From Bacillota bacterium (lineage in GTDB: Bacteria; Bacillota; Clostridia; Acetivibrionales; DSM-1351), in contig JAEWCZ010000052.1 in NCBI GenBank assembly GCA_023390335.1, positions 1-19,071 on the forward strand: 19,071 nucleotides of DNA, given 5' to 3'. Every line of letters begins with the position of its first letter. Positions within the stretch are counted from its first letter, which is position 1. Shown in pieces: positions 1 through 7,293 of this stretch. The position numbers and the translations under genes are program-made. The notes under the pieces were generated by a model. That model was not told where the DNA came from, did not search any database, and worked only from the letters and a program-made list of their open reading frames with translations.

Positions 1-464
1 GGCTTTATTATCATTACGGTATTCCTAAAATAAACTTAGAAAATAAATTGTTTGGTGTCTATGAACATCATGTATTGAATCGAAAAATACCATTAGTCAG
101 AGGATTTGATGATGTTTTTTATGCTCCCCATTCCAGATACACCACAGTATCAAAGGAGGAAGTTCTGAAAAGAAAAGAACTGACGATCCTTGCTGAATCC
201 AAGGAAGCAGGAGTCTTTATTGCCATAGCAGGAGATGGAAAGCAGATATTTGTAACTGGACATCCGGAATATGACAGAATTACACTTGATAGAGAGTATA
301 AGAGGGATGTTGATAAGGGCATTGAAATCGAGCTGCCACAGAATTATTATCCGGATGGGCTGACTTATGTCAGACCGGAACTAACCTGGAGGGCCCATGC
401 GAATACCTTGTATACGAATTGGTTAAATTATTATGTATATCAGGTGACGCCTTACGATTTATAA
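1..464 (+). CDS. metA: Homoserine O-acyltransferase MetA (3' part, start lies left of window)
   Basis: This enzyme acylates the hydroxyl of L-homoserine with acetyl- or succinyl-CoA, the first committed step of methionine synthesis in the cytoplasm. The reading frame is open from base 3 and gives LYYHYGIPK, then EHHV, RGFDDVFYAPHSRYT, VTGHPEYD and a C-terminus NYYVYQVTPYDL. These are hallmark MetA blocks. His and Glu of HPEYD (bases 261-269) match the catalytic His/Glu of the family; the catalytic Cys normally sits a few residues before LYYHYG and so lies just outside. About 153 of roughly 300 residues are visible. Acetyl versus succinyl preference is set by upstream residues and cannot be judged here. 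It is a host housekeeping gene, on the opposite strand to all other genes in the window, and ends convergently with the phage operon. The protein stops at TPYDL, slightly shorter than E. coli MetA, which runs on past that motif. Confidence 0.94.
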   Translation, partial: LYYHYGIPKINLENKLFGVYEHHVLNRKIPLVRGFDDVFYAPHSRYTTVSKEEVLKRKELTILAESKEAGVFIAIAGDGKQIFVTGHPEYDRITLDREYKRDVDKGIEIELPQNYYPDGLTYVRPELTWRAHANTLYTNWLNYYVYQVTPYDL

Positions 465-573
465 ATAAATGATTGATTTTGCTATGTTGTATAGGATTGT
501 ATTAGCTTTCTATTGTTGTAAACTGACATAAGAATTACTTTTATCGTTAATTAAGTACTATAGATCGAAATGT

Positions 574-608
574 AAAAAAAATAGGGAGATTAATTATCTC
601 TCTATTTT
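574..608. terminator. Bidirectional intrinsic terminator between metA and the phage operon
   Basis: A long stem pairs bases 578-590 with 596-608 around a 5-base loop (one G-T pair in a GGGAGA/TCTCTC core). On the minus strand it is followed by an uninterrupted run of Ts (complement of 574-580), the classical rho-independent form. On the plus strand the TTTT of the arm serves as a shorter tail about 110 bases after the metA stop. Its position between convergent genes suits a two-way terminator. Confidence 0.75.
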
Positions 609-746
609 AATCCATGCATGTATTCACTATGATATCTATAATTAATTGCACATAATGCTGTAAGAATTGCTATTTATAAATATAACATTTTTTGTGCGGA
701 ATATCTGCCTGTTATTAACATGTATCAGCATGTGCTAGTATATATA

Positions 747-784
747 AAACAAGGTCTGAAAGCTTATCGTAAAGCCTTCAGACC
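747..784 (-). terminator. Intrinsic terminator of the phage late operon
   Basis: Bases 753-765 pair with 772-784 in a 13-bp stem with a single A-C mismatch and a 6-base loop. Read on the minus strand the hairpin is followed by TTGTTTTATATA, a U-rich tail. There is no T tract on the plus side. It lies about 115 bases beyond the last small gene of the minus-strand operon and is the first good stop signal it meets. Confidence 0.72.
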
Positions 785-899
785 GGATATTATCATAGAA
801 GATCAGCATTTATAGACTTTTCTTCACACGCTCGCGGAAAAGATGAAATTGGTAAAATATGGAAAATTGTTTCTCTTCACAGATAAAACATAGATTTTA

Positions 900-1046
900 T
901 TAAGAAGATAACTCACTTAATAGTTCTTCTTTTTCAGATTCTGATAACTTAGAATAAGTTTCAATTATTTCTTCGACAGTTCTATTCTCCATCGCTAACC
1001 TCGCTTTAATTGCGTTTACAAATATTATTTTCTTCCACAATGGCAT
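900..1046 (-). CDS. Small phage tail-operon protein, 48 aa
   Basis: A short frame encodes a 48-residue protein beginning MPLWKKIIFVNAIKARLA and continuing with a helical, acidic second half (SKLSESEKEELLSELSS). It resembles the tiny proteins found directly after tail-fibre genes in many Firmicutes phages (the XkdX-like position, with a W-x-K-I start and a KLS-EK-E-L helix). Their function is unknown to me. The ATG at 1046 sits 3 bases after the stop of the preceding gene and has a GGGGGTG ribosome site (1053-1059) with 6-base spacing, embedded in the end of that gene, so translational coupling is likely. It is the last gene of the operon; terminator hairpins follow. The gene is real on start, spacing and composition; the family assignment is tentative. 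Confidence 0.72.
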   Translation of the reverse strand: MPLWKKIIFVNAIKARLAMENRTVEEIIETYSKLSESEKEELLSELSS

Positions 1047-1049
1047 ACA

Positions 1050-1364
1050 TTACACCCCCAAAATTTCAGCTAAAGCTATATTTATGGAATCAATTTGAGA
1101 TTTAATTTCTTGATTAATTTTGTTGTAAATATCCCCTACTTTTTTTTGAATAATTTCAATATTGTTTAGATACAAATTATCATTATATTTTTCATATTCT
1201 TCATATGTCATTTGTAGTTCGTCATATTGATATAATTCAGCATTGTCTTCAAACTGCTTTATATTTGAACGAATATATACAGTGTCTTTATTTATTTCAA
1301 TATTTTGTCCATTTTCAATACTTGAAATATTTATATAACCTTTTACGTTTTTAAATTCATCCAC
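1050..1364 (-). CDS. Fibre-associated hypothetical phage protein, 104 aa
   Basis: This soluble 104-residue protein has no signal peptide or membrane segment. The N-terminal half carries a TVYIRSNIKQ...YQYDELQMTYEEYEKYND pattern, and the C-terminal half is a predicted amphipathic helix (IEIIQKKVGDIYNKINQEIKSQIDSINIALAEIL). This layout is common among small proteins encoded right after tail-fibre genes in Firmicutes phages, often annotated hypothetical. The start is GTG at 1364 with an AAAGGA ribosome site about 9 bases upstream; an ATG at 1360 is in another frame. It follows the C-lectin-like fibre by 70 bases and is coupled to the 48-residue gene. A role as fibre chaperone or attachment factor is inference from position only. 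Confidence 0.75.
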   Translation of the reverse strand: MDEFKNVKGYINISSIENGQNIEINKDTVYIRSNIKQFEDNAELYQYDELQMTYEEYEKYNDNLYLNNIEIIQKKVGDIYNKINQEIKSQIDSINIALAEILGV

Positions 1365-1434
1365 AATCTATAATCCTTTCTTTATCTTTTATATTTTGAT
1401 AATAATATAGGAAACAGCTAAGTTTTTATTATTC

Positions 1435-3354
1435 TTATAAAAACATTAAGCGAGAAGAGCAACTAATAGCCGAAGTAGAAGCACCATTAACCATATTCCA
1501 TGTAAAAATACCCGCCGAAAGACCATCAGTCGAATAACCACCAAACAAGCATATAGTATTAGGACCAGTCCAACTTACATCACAGTAGAAAGTAGTAGAA
1601 GAACCAGTTGTTGTATTTGGTAGAAATCCAAGTTCTCTAGTTCCTTGTGATGTTTTTGTATATGTGTTATTTGTCAGTGGAAGAATAGGACTATATGTAG
1701 TATAATAGTTGCCAACATCATTGAAATTATTAAAAGCTATACTGACTTGCCTATTAATATTAGTTTTGACACCATCTACAAATTGATTTAGATTTCCCCA
1801 TAAATCTTCCATACCAAATAATTTTATTTTGCCATTTGAATTAGGAATACCGTAAGTAAATCCATTAGTATTTAGTATTCCAGTATTACCACTACTACCA
1901 TTACCAATAATAATCTGAGAATTTAAGTTTTTATATTTGATTATATATAAGCATTCTATTAAAACTATTGGATAAAATGACCATAAATCGTAGCTGTCCC
2001 CATTAGTCCGTGCCTGAGTTCTAAAGGTACCCATTGTTTGTGATACTGTTTGAGATTTACCACTTAAACTTCTCAATTTACCATTAATAACATTTCCACC
2101 ATAAGCCCCAAGATATAAATTCTGTCTATCTCCTTCAGCATCTCGTGTATGAGCATAAAAACAAAATCTTTCATCTGACATTTTAGCATCAGGATCATTT
2201 GTAATCTTCACATACAAATAATTCCCATCCCTATAAATCATATAAGCTGTTTTGGGGATTTCAATCATTACATCCCCATCGTTACCACTGGTGATATCAG
2301 ATAAATCAACTCCGTTTGCCTTATAGTTATAGTTGCTTTTGTTTAGATAATAGTTTACGGTCCCGCTTTTTAATAAACATGGTTGTATGTTTGCAAAAAT
2401 TGGAACTTTATCCCAATCCGTACTACCTCCAATCATTCCTACAGCATCGTCAGTATATGTCAAAGCAGTATCAGGGTTAGAATTAGTTTCATCAATTCTT
2501 ACTCCATATATAAAATACTTTTTCGGAATTCCTATCATATTGTTTTTTGGGTTTCTATTCACAGTTCCATCTTGTGCATGCACAAATAATTTATAATAGT
2601 AAGATGTTCCATTAGTCAGCCCAGAATCTAAATACCCATTTTCAGCATATTGGTTTCTTATAAAATTTGTTACCAATACAGTTCCGTCTGTTTCATCAAC
2701 TGGGTAACTTCCTGCTTTTCTAACTAATGTAGTATGATCCCATATTGAATATGTAACTCCACCTGTTGTTATATCAGTGGGGTCTGTCCACTTTATAGTC
2801 AACTTACCATCACCTGCTCTAATAACTTTGCTTGGGATGTCTGCTGGGGGTATGCCGTTATCTGTAGTATCTGTTACACTAATAGTTATAGTATTCTTAG
2901 CAGTATCATTTGATATTATAATACCATCTGTACCGATAATAGAAACATTTCCATTCATAGAATTGATTCTTGCGTTGACTGCACTTTTGTCTGTTAGAAC
3001 TCCATTTATTTTCCAACATAAAGTACTGCTGTCAATTTCAACATTAGGCAGAAGTACAGTAATATTAAATAAATCGACCCAATCTTGCCCAGATATTTTG
3101 TATTGTACTATAGGATGTTGATATCTAAATTCAACTCCAACAACAGATAATCCGGTATCGGTGTTACCAATAAACCAATGTCCAGTTGAACTATCTATAT
3201 GTGGTTTTATGTCATTCACTAAATATGTTTTCAAAACACTCACCAGAGCAGCTTTTGTATCTCCGTTCGTAGAATCATCTATCAGTAATTTATAATGGTC
3301 TTGTAATATGCTAACCAAGTCCAATTCACCTAGTGTTATAAAGTTTTCAGCCAT
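1435..3354 (-). CDS. Tail fibre / receptor-binding protein with C-type-lectin-like C-terminal domain
   Basis: The protein has 639 residues and is probably the host-recognition fibre. The N-terminal part (1-110) includes GHWFIGNTDTG at 58-68, a motif frequent in phage fibres. Residues about 125-160 (NSMNGNVSIIGTDGIII...) look like a trimeric fibre shaft. Residues about 175-277 form a fibronectin-III-like domain (KLTIKWTDP...GLTNGTSYYYKLFVHAQDG). The rest, about 284-639, matches the sulfatase-modifying-factor/C-type-lectin-like tip of clostridial phage fibres: FRTQAR (444-449), LYIIKYKNLNSQ (469-480), GMEDLWGNLNQFVDGV (514-529) and an end of LFGG...AGIF...SRLMFL. That tip type binds ligands through the C-terminal loops and is the usual target fold of diversity-generating retroelements, but no reverse transcriptase is in the window. 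The ATG at 3354 follows AGGGAGG, which overlaps the stop of the preceding gene. Confidence 0.85.
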   Translation of the reverse strand: MAENFITLGELDLVSILQDHYKLLIDDSTNGDTKAALVSVLKTYLVNDIKPHIDSSTGHWFIGNTDTGLSVVGVEFRYQHPIVQYKISGQDWVDLFNITVLLPNVEIDSSTLCWKINGVLTDKSAVNARINSMNGNVSIIGTDGIIISNDTAKNTITISVTDTTDNGIPPADIPSKVIRAGDGKLTIKWTDPTDITTGGVTYSIWDHTTLVRKAGSYPVDETDGTVLVTNFIRNQYAENGYLDSGLTNGTSYYYKLFVHAQDGTVNRNPKNNMIGIPKKYFIYGVRIDETNSNPDTALTYTDDAVGMIGGSTDWDKVPIFANIQPCLLKSGTVNYYLNKSNYNYKANGVDLSDITSGNDGDVMIEIPKTAYMIYRDGNYLYVKITNDPDAKMSDERFCFYAHTRDAEGDRQNLYLGAYGGNVINGKLRSLSGKSQTVSQTMGTFRTQARTNGDSYDLWSFYPIVLIECLYIIKYKNLNSQIIIGNGSSGNTGILNTNGFTYGIPNSNGKIKLFGMEDLWGNLNQFVDGVKTNINRQVSIAFNNFNDVGNYYTTYSPILPLTNNTYTKTSQGTRELGFLPNTTTGSSTTFYCDVSWTGPNTICLFGGYSTDGLSAGIFTWNMVNGASTSAISCSSRLMFL

Positions 3355-3363
3355 ATTTCCTCC

Positions 3364-4506
3364 CTATTTTTTAGATAAAAATCTATACCTAACTCCATTC
3401 TTTTTGATCCCAATATATTTTTTATCAGCTGAAGACAAATATTTATAAAAATCTATAAATGCGCTGTTGCTATACTCAGACTGTTTATATGCATTAGTAC
3501 TATTAGCATAAGCCCTAACTGCAAATATAAATATACCAGTTCCAGAGCTTATATACGTGTAATTTAATTCAGAACCTTGATAAATAACCACTCCATTTGC
3601 ATAAACTTTATAATAATCAGCATTGTTGATTTCATTCCATTCTAGTGTTATTTGGTTATCAATATTATTCATGTTTAATACTGGAGCATCTAGTACTTTT
3701 CTATTGTCCTCATCAACATTTTCAAAGTTTTCATGTGTGAATATTCTTATTTCAGTATAAGTACTTGGGTATGACGGAATTACCTGGACTGTATGAGAAT
3801 ATCTCTTAATATCAACATCTCCCTTTTTTACAGCAATTAAATGAGGTTCTTCATTATATGTCATAGTAATTTTATCAAGTAGAGAGTTTTCGGTATATGT
3901 GCTCTTTTTTATTAAATATGCAAATCGAATATTTGTAAAATTGAGTGAATTAAAATTTATATTTTTAAGATTAATAAAGTTGATACCAACCGTATCAACT
4001 TCATTCTTAAAATCATTCCGTTGTCCTAATTCCGTTTCAGTTAATTCATTATAACTTTTAAGTGGGACAGTAGAAAACAAGTTTACAAATGATTGACCAT
4101 TATATGATTTCCAAGACGACCCAGAATCAATTGAAAATACAACTTTATTAGTATCATTCCCCGTAATAGTAAGTGAATTTATAGTTCCAATTTGAGAGGA
4201 ATCAATTAATATGTCATAATCCATTATTATAAGTTCTTTGTTAGTTTTAATTCCTTTAATATTTAAAGTCCTGTTCTCATCAGAAATTATACTAAAATTA
4301 CCAAGCTTATCAATTGGTTTAAAGGTTTCAGTTCCTATTGTAATATTTGAAAATAAATAGCCCAAATCTGTTAATGTTGAAGTTTTTAACCAGTTGGTTA
4401 TATCAAGTCCTTGTTCTGGAACACCATCATATAATTGATTAGGCTGATTATATGATGAATTTGAGAGATCATAATACTTATCATTGCTTTTAATTAAATA
4501 ATGCAA
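3364..4506 (-). CDS. Tail adhesin with paralogous core and fibronectin-III-like domain
   Basis: This 380-residue protein probably sits on the baseplate or fibre. Residues 1-256 are homologous to residues about 231-478 of the gene just upstream (4521-5957): shared landmarks are ETFKPIDK...NFSI (60-73), IKTNKELII (87-95), VVFSIDSGSSW (122-132), RFAYLI (194-199), KITMTYNEE (212-220) and the DVDIKRYSHTVQVIP block (230-244). Residues about 272-350 form a fibronectin-III-like beta domain (ITLEWNEINNADYYKVYANG...IFAVRAYA), and the end is basic (KKYIGIKKNGVRYRF). The translation start is TTG at 4506: it lies 6 bases after a strong GGAGGAGG site (4513-4520), and no better ATG exists. Biochemical function is unknown; receptor binding or structural packing of the tail tip is inferred. 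Confidence 0.8.
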   Translation of the reverse strand: MHYLIKSNDKYYDLSNSSYNQPNQLYDGVPEQGLDITNWLKTSTLTDLGYLFSNITIGTETFKPIDKLGNFSIISDENRTLNIKGIKTNKELIIMDYDILIDSSQIGTINSLTITGNDTNKVVFSIDSGSSWKSYNGQSFVNLFSTVPLKSYNELTETELGQRNDFKNEVDTVGINFINLKNINFNSLNFTNIRFAYLIKKSTYTENSLLDKITMTYNEEPHLIAVKKGDVDIKRYSHTVQVIPSYPSTYTEIRIFTHENFENVDEDNRKVLDAPVLNMNNIDNQITLEWNEINNADYYKVYANGVVIYQGSELNYTYISSGTGIFIFAVRAYANSTNAYKQSEYSNSAFIDFYKYLSSADKKYIGIKKNGVRYRFLSKK

Positions 4507-4520
4507 ACAATCCCTCCTCC
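4507..4520 (-). promoter_or_regulatory. Strong ribosome binding site setting a TTG start
   Basis: On the minus strand GGAGGAGGGATTGT separates the TAG stop of the beta-helix gene from the TTG start at 4506. The near-perfect Shine-Dalgarno sequence with 6-base spacing identifies TTG as the initiator of the downstream adhesin. Confidence 0.75.
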
Positions 4521-5957
4521 CTAAATAATTATATTAGCTTCGATAGATGTTGCCGATATAGTAGGTTTAAGTTTAACGGTATGGTCAAATACCTCAATGT
4601 CGCATTCAGAATCTTTCATTTCTCGCTGATAACCCTTCTCGTCATAATTTATAGTCAACTTGTTTAATGATGGGTTATTTATGTAGCTGTCAGTACTGAA
4701 TACATAAGCAAAACGCAATCGTTCTGCGTTTAATGTATTAAAATCAAATATATTTAATATATCTGATGTACACCCAACTTCATATATAGTCTCTCTAGCA
4801 GCATTAAAATGAAGTAAATCATCATTTGTAAAGTCAATATATCTCTTTTTAGGAATGATACAATCTATAATAGATAATAAATCATTCACTATGGTAAACC
4901 AAGTCTCTCCCATATCAACTGATAGTACAATTTTTATATTACTGCCATTAGGAATGTATTTTTCAATAATAGCTTTAATATTATTTTTCATTAGTGAAGC
5001 GTTAATATCAAAACCTTGGATACATAATTCTTTATTTGATTTAATTGCATATATTGCTGTGACTCCTTTTTTATATGAAGGATACAAAATACTAAAATTA
5101 TCAAATTTATCAATAGGCTTAAATGTTTCAAATCCTATCGAATTATTCATAAATAGTAAAGATATATTAAAGGCATAATCAAAATTCAATGAATTTAAAG
5201 GTATATATGTTCCAGTACTTTTATTATAAAACTCTGGATTTATTGAATAATACAATCCATCCATTTTTAATAATATCCTTATCCATGAGTTTAAACCACT
5301 ATATACCCCATATAAACTATTATCACCATCAATTATTTGGAATTTTTCATCATATATACATTGCTTTAAACTGCTAATATTATTAATATTAATTGTATCA
5401 CTTGTTTTTTGTGTTAATGCGCAATTGGTACACATAACCTTACCAGCTTGACAAACATTAGTATTTCCAACAAATGAGCAGTTATAAAAATTTTTATTAT
5501 TATAACTTGATCCAAAAGGGCTTACATAAAAGAATGTACTCTTTGGAAAATTTTTATTTTCTGACATTGTAAAACAAACATTATAATAGTTAACAGTATT
5601 AACATCATTTGTATAAGATAAAGCGCTAGTTTCTCCACTAAAATCGTTTGATGGTCTGATAATGCAGTTATTAATATTTGAATTCGACGACCATGAACCA
5701 ATAGATGGACAACTTTGTATTTCTAAAACCGTAAGATTATCTTTACCTTTAAACGATATCACCTTTCCTGTAGAAGACATTTTTGATAGTTGTGAAACAG
5801 TATATATTCCAGTATCTATATTAATTAATGGACTGTTTGTTGTTAATTTGCTAATACAATACTCAATGGATTTATAAGGTTTATTTCTGTCCCCATTTCC
5901 AGTTGTATCACTTCCAGTTTTAACATCTACATATTTAATTTCTGAATAAGTGCTCAA
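4521..5957 (-). CDS. Tail spike-like protein with N-terminal beta-helix domain
   Basis: The protein has 478 residues. Its start, YVDVKTGSDTTGNGDRNKPYKSI (9-31), is the signature opening of DUF1565/pectate-lyase-like right-handed beta-helix repeats, here about residues 5-220, with regularly spaced Asn/Cys rungs (NCIIR, YNVCFT, NFYNCSF, CTNCAL). This fold is typical of phage tail spikes that bind or cut polysaccharide; no catalytic residues could be assigned, so enzymatic activity is open. Residues about 231-478 are homologous to the N-terminal two thirds of the next gene (3364-4506), including ETFKPIDK at 277-284 and RFAYVF. The start is TTG at 5957, 6 bases after GGAGGG (5964-5969); upstream in frame there is only the stop of the fibre gene. 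The Cys content (about 13) is high for the operon. Confidence 0.82.
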   Translation of the reverse strand: MSTYSEIKYVDVKTGSDTTGNGDRNKPYKSIEYCISKLTTNSPLINIDTGIYTVSQLSKMSSTGKVISFKGKDNLTVLEIQSCPSIGSWSSNSNINNCIIRPSNDFSGETSALSYTNDVNTVNYYNVCFTMSENKNFPKSTFFYVSPFGSSYNNKNFYNCSFVGNTNVCQAGKVMCTNCALTQKTSDTININNISSLKQCIYDEKFQIIDGDNSLYGVYSGLNSWIRILLKMDGLYYSINPEFYNKSTGTYIPLNSLNFDYAFNISLLFMNNSIGFETFKPIDKFDNFSILYPSYKKGVTAIYAIKSNKELCIQGFDINASLMKNNIKAIIEKYIPNGSNIKIVLSVDMGETWFTIVNDLLSIIDCIIPKKRYIDFTNDDLLHFNAARETIYEVGCTSDILNIFDFNTLNAERLRFAYVFSTDSYINNPSLNKLTINYDEKGYQREMKDSECDIEVFDHTVKLKPTISATSIEANIII

Positions 5958-5971
5958 TTAAATCCCTCCAT
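5958..5971 (-). promoter_or_regulatory. Strong ribosome binding site setting a TTG start
   Basis: On the minus strand ATGGAGGGATTTAA lies between the TAA stop of the fibre gene (5972-5974) and the TTG at 5957. GGAGGG with 6-base spacing supports TTG as initiator of the beta-helix protein. This is the second consecutive gene with a TTG start. Confidence 0.72.
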
Positions 5972-7234
5972 TTATCCAAACATAATTAAATTAATATCAA
6001 GATAATTATTTTTTGAAATTACTGATGTTTCAAAATACCCATCTTCATTTACAAATGTTGAAATAGGGTAAGAATCTTTTATTCTAACCGACCCGTCAAA
6101 AATTATATTATCTGAATTATATATATAATTTTTTGATTCTTCTACTGTGAAATTACTTATCACTTTTGTAGCATTAGTAGAACCTTCTATAAATTTATAA
6201 ACTTGTACAATAGCATTACTAATATTAAAATTTAATGATGTTTGCATTTCTAAAACTTGCCCAGCAGTAACATTATCAAAAGATTTTTTCCACATAGTCG
6301 GAGCATCATTTTGAGTAGGCAGGATTAGGTTTGTTATTTCATTATTAATTCTTTTTTCAATTTCAACTCCGCTAAAAGTAGATGTGTCAGTTGGATGTTC
6401 ATTGTTAATTCCAACATTATCTATGATATAATAATTTCCATCTTCTGCATGAAACTTATTTGCCACCCCATTTATTTTCAGAGTATCAACTTTACTTTTG
6501 TCAGTACTATTATAATCATATGTGGATAGTCCCTTCCCAGCTACAGAATCTACTTTTTTATTTATTTGCTGTGTCAAATTATAATTTAAGTCATTTTTAG
6601 AGTCAGTTATTTGAGCTGTTATTTTTGATGCAGATAGGGTAGTAGTAGTTGAACTTAAATTTGTATCATCAATTGGACTTGATATTCCATCAATTTTTTT
6701 ATAGGTACCATTGTTAGTAAGATAGCTATTACCATCACCAGTTGACACAATCATGTTCGTTTTTTCATCCCAATTTGCATATTTCTCTGTTGTTAATGCA
6801 TCCAATATACTTTTATTGTTGTGAGTGTGTAATTGTGTCACATTTGCTTTCAAGTCCAATTCGGATTTAATTTTACTAGAACTGAACGTAGATGTTGTGG
6901 AAATATTTTTGTCATCTATATTGGCATTTCCACCTTGAACAGTTTTATAACTACCATCATTAGCCAGGAAGCTATTTCCATCCCCATTCGTTATAATCAC
7001 TGAGCTATTGGCTGGTTTATAACTACCATCATTAGCAAGGAATTTAGTTCCATCGCCAGAAATACTTAATTTTGATAGGTTAGTCTTTTCAGATGAAGAT
7101 ACAAAATTCTTATTAGTAGTTTCATTAATATCCATTGTACTATGTGTATGTGCTAAATTGGCTTTAGTGTTTATTAAAGTCTTTATTTTATTAATAGCAT
7201 AAGTCAGACCATCGTAATCTAAAAACTTTCCCAT
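5972..7234 (-). CDS. Repeat-bearing tail fibre protein
   Basis: The 420-residue protein starts MGKFLDYDGLTYAINKIKTLINTKANLAHTH, an N-terminus widespread in Firmicutes phage fibres that attach to the baseplate, with a second His motif at LHTHN (135-139). Four copies of a short shaft unit occur: SGDGTKFLANDGSYK (59-73), NGDGNSFLANDGSYK (83-97), TGDGNSYLTNNGTYK (165-179) and a decayed NGVANKFHAEDGNYY (255-269). Two IDD...SS-KI linkers (about 106-122, 188-205) alternate with them. Residues about 305-420 form a distinct beta-rich C-terminal domain (DAPTMWKKSFDNVTAGQVLEM...YLDINLIMFG) that is likely the tip. ATG at 7234 follows GGGAGG. A terminator-like hairpin separates it from the BppU-like gene, so it may be made at a lower level than the baseplate. 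Specific ligand unknown. Confidence 0.82.
   Translation of the reverse strand: MGKFLDYDGLTYAINKIKTLINTKANLAHTHSTMDINETTNKNFVSSSEKTNLSKLSISGDGTKFLANDGSYKPANSSVIITNGDGNSFLANDGSYKTVQGGNANIDDKNISTTSTFSSSKIKSELDLKANVTQLHTHNNKSILDALTTEKYANWDEKTNMIVSTGDGNSYLTNNGTYKKIDGISSPIDDTNLSSTTTTLSASKITAQITDSKNDLNYNLTQQINKKVDSVAGKGLSTYDYNSTDKSKVDTLKINGVANKFHAEDGNYYIIDNVGINNEHPTDTSTFSGVEIEKRINNEITNLILPTQNDAPTMWKKSFDNVTAGQVLEMQTSLNFNISNAIVQVYKFIEGSTNATKVISNFTVEESKNYIYNSDNIIFDGSVRIKDSYPISTFVNEDGYFETSVISKNNYLDINLIMFG
6428..7060 (-). repeat. Four copies of a 15-codon fibre shaft repeat
   Basis: Copies lie at 7016-7060, 6944-6988, 6698-6742 and 6428-6472 within the tail fibre gene. Consensus is x-G-D-G-N-x-F-L-A-N-D-G-S-Y-K. 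The first two copies are close to identical at DNA level over their 3' halves (shared 19-base stretch TATAACTACCATCATTAGC on the plus strand), which suggests recent unequal recombination; the fourth has diverged. Confidence 0.8.
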
Positions 7235-7257
7235 AATACCTCCCTTTCGGTATAATC

Positions 7258-7288
7258 AAAAGAGAGAGGGTTTGTGCCCACTCTCTTT
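7258..7288 (-). terminator. Terminator-like hairpin between baseplate and fibre genes
   Basis: Bases 7259-7270 pair with 7277-7288 (AAGAGAG-A-GGG against CCC-A-CTCTCTT, one A-A mismatch, 6-base loop). On the minus strand it is followed by TTTTGATTAT. It lies 6 bases after the stop of the BppU-like gene and ends 24 bases before the fibre ATG, so it could lower transcription into the fibre genes or stabilise the 3' end of the upstream message. Confidence 0.65.
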
Positions 7289-7293
7289 ATTAT

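Larger units (their letters stand above)
465..899. other. Intergenic junction between metA and the phage operon
   Basis: These 435 bases hold no convincing gene on either strand. They contain two stem-loops (listed separately at 574-608 and 747-784) that lie between convergent transcription units. If the element is an integrated prophage, its attachment site should lie here or at the very end of metA, but the other end is not in the window, so no core repeat can be identified. No tRNA, integrase, holin, endolysin or template-repeat-like copy of the neighbouring fibre C-terminus was seen. Confidence 0.7.

Noticed and set aside
715..744. Promoter-like TTAACA, 18-base spacer, TATATA on the plus strand
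   Set aside because: Such matches are frequent in AT-rich DNA; it would fire into the convergent phage operon without a gene to serve. An antisense RNA cannot be excluded but is not supported.
720..815. A 31-codon open frame on the plus strand (ATG at 720)
   Set aside because: It runs through the terminator stem, lacks a clear ribosome site and shows no recognisable protein; it is probably chance.
465..899. Template repeat of a diversity-generating retroelement
   Set aside because: No stretch similar to the last 120 bases of the fibre gene was found by eye on either strand.
2777..3121. A 114-codon plus-strand frame inside the lectin-tipped fibre gene
   Set aside because: It lies opposite a well-supported coding sequence and has hydrophobic, shadow-type composition and no ribosome site.
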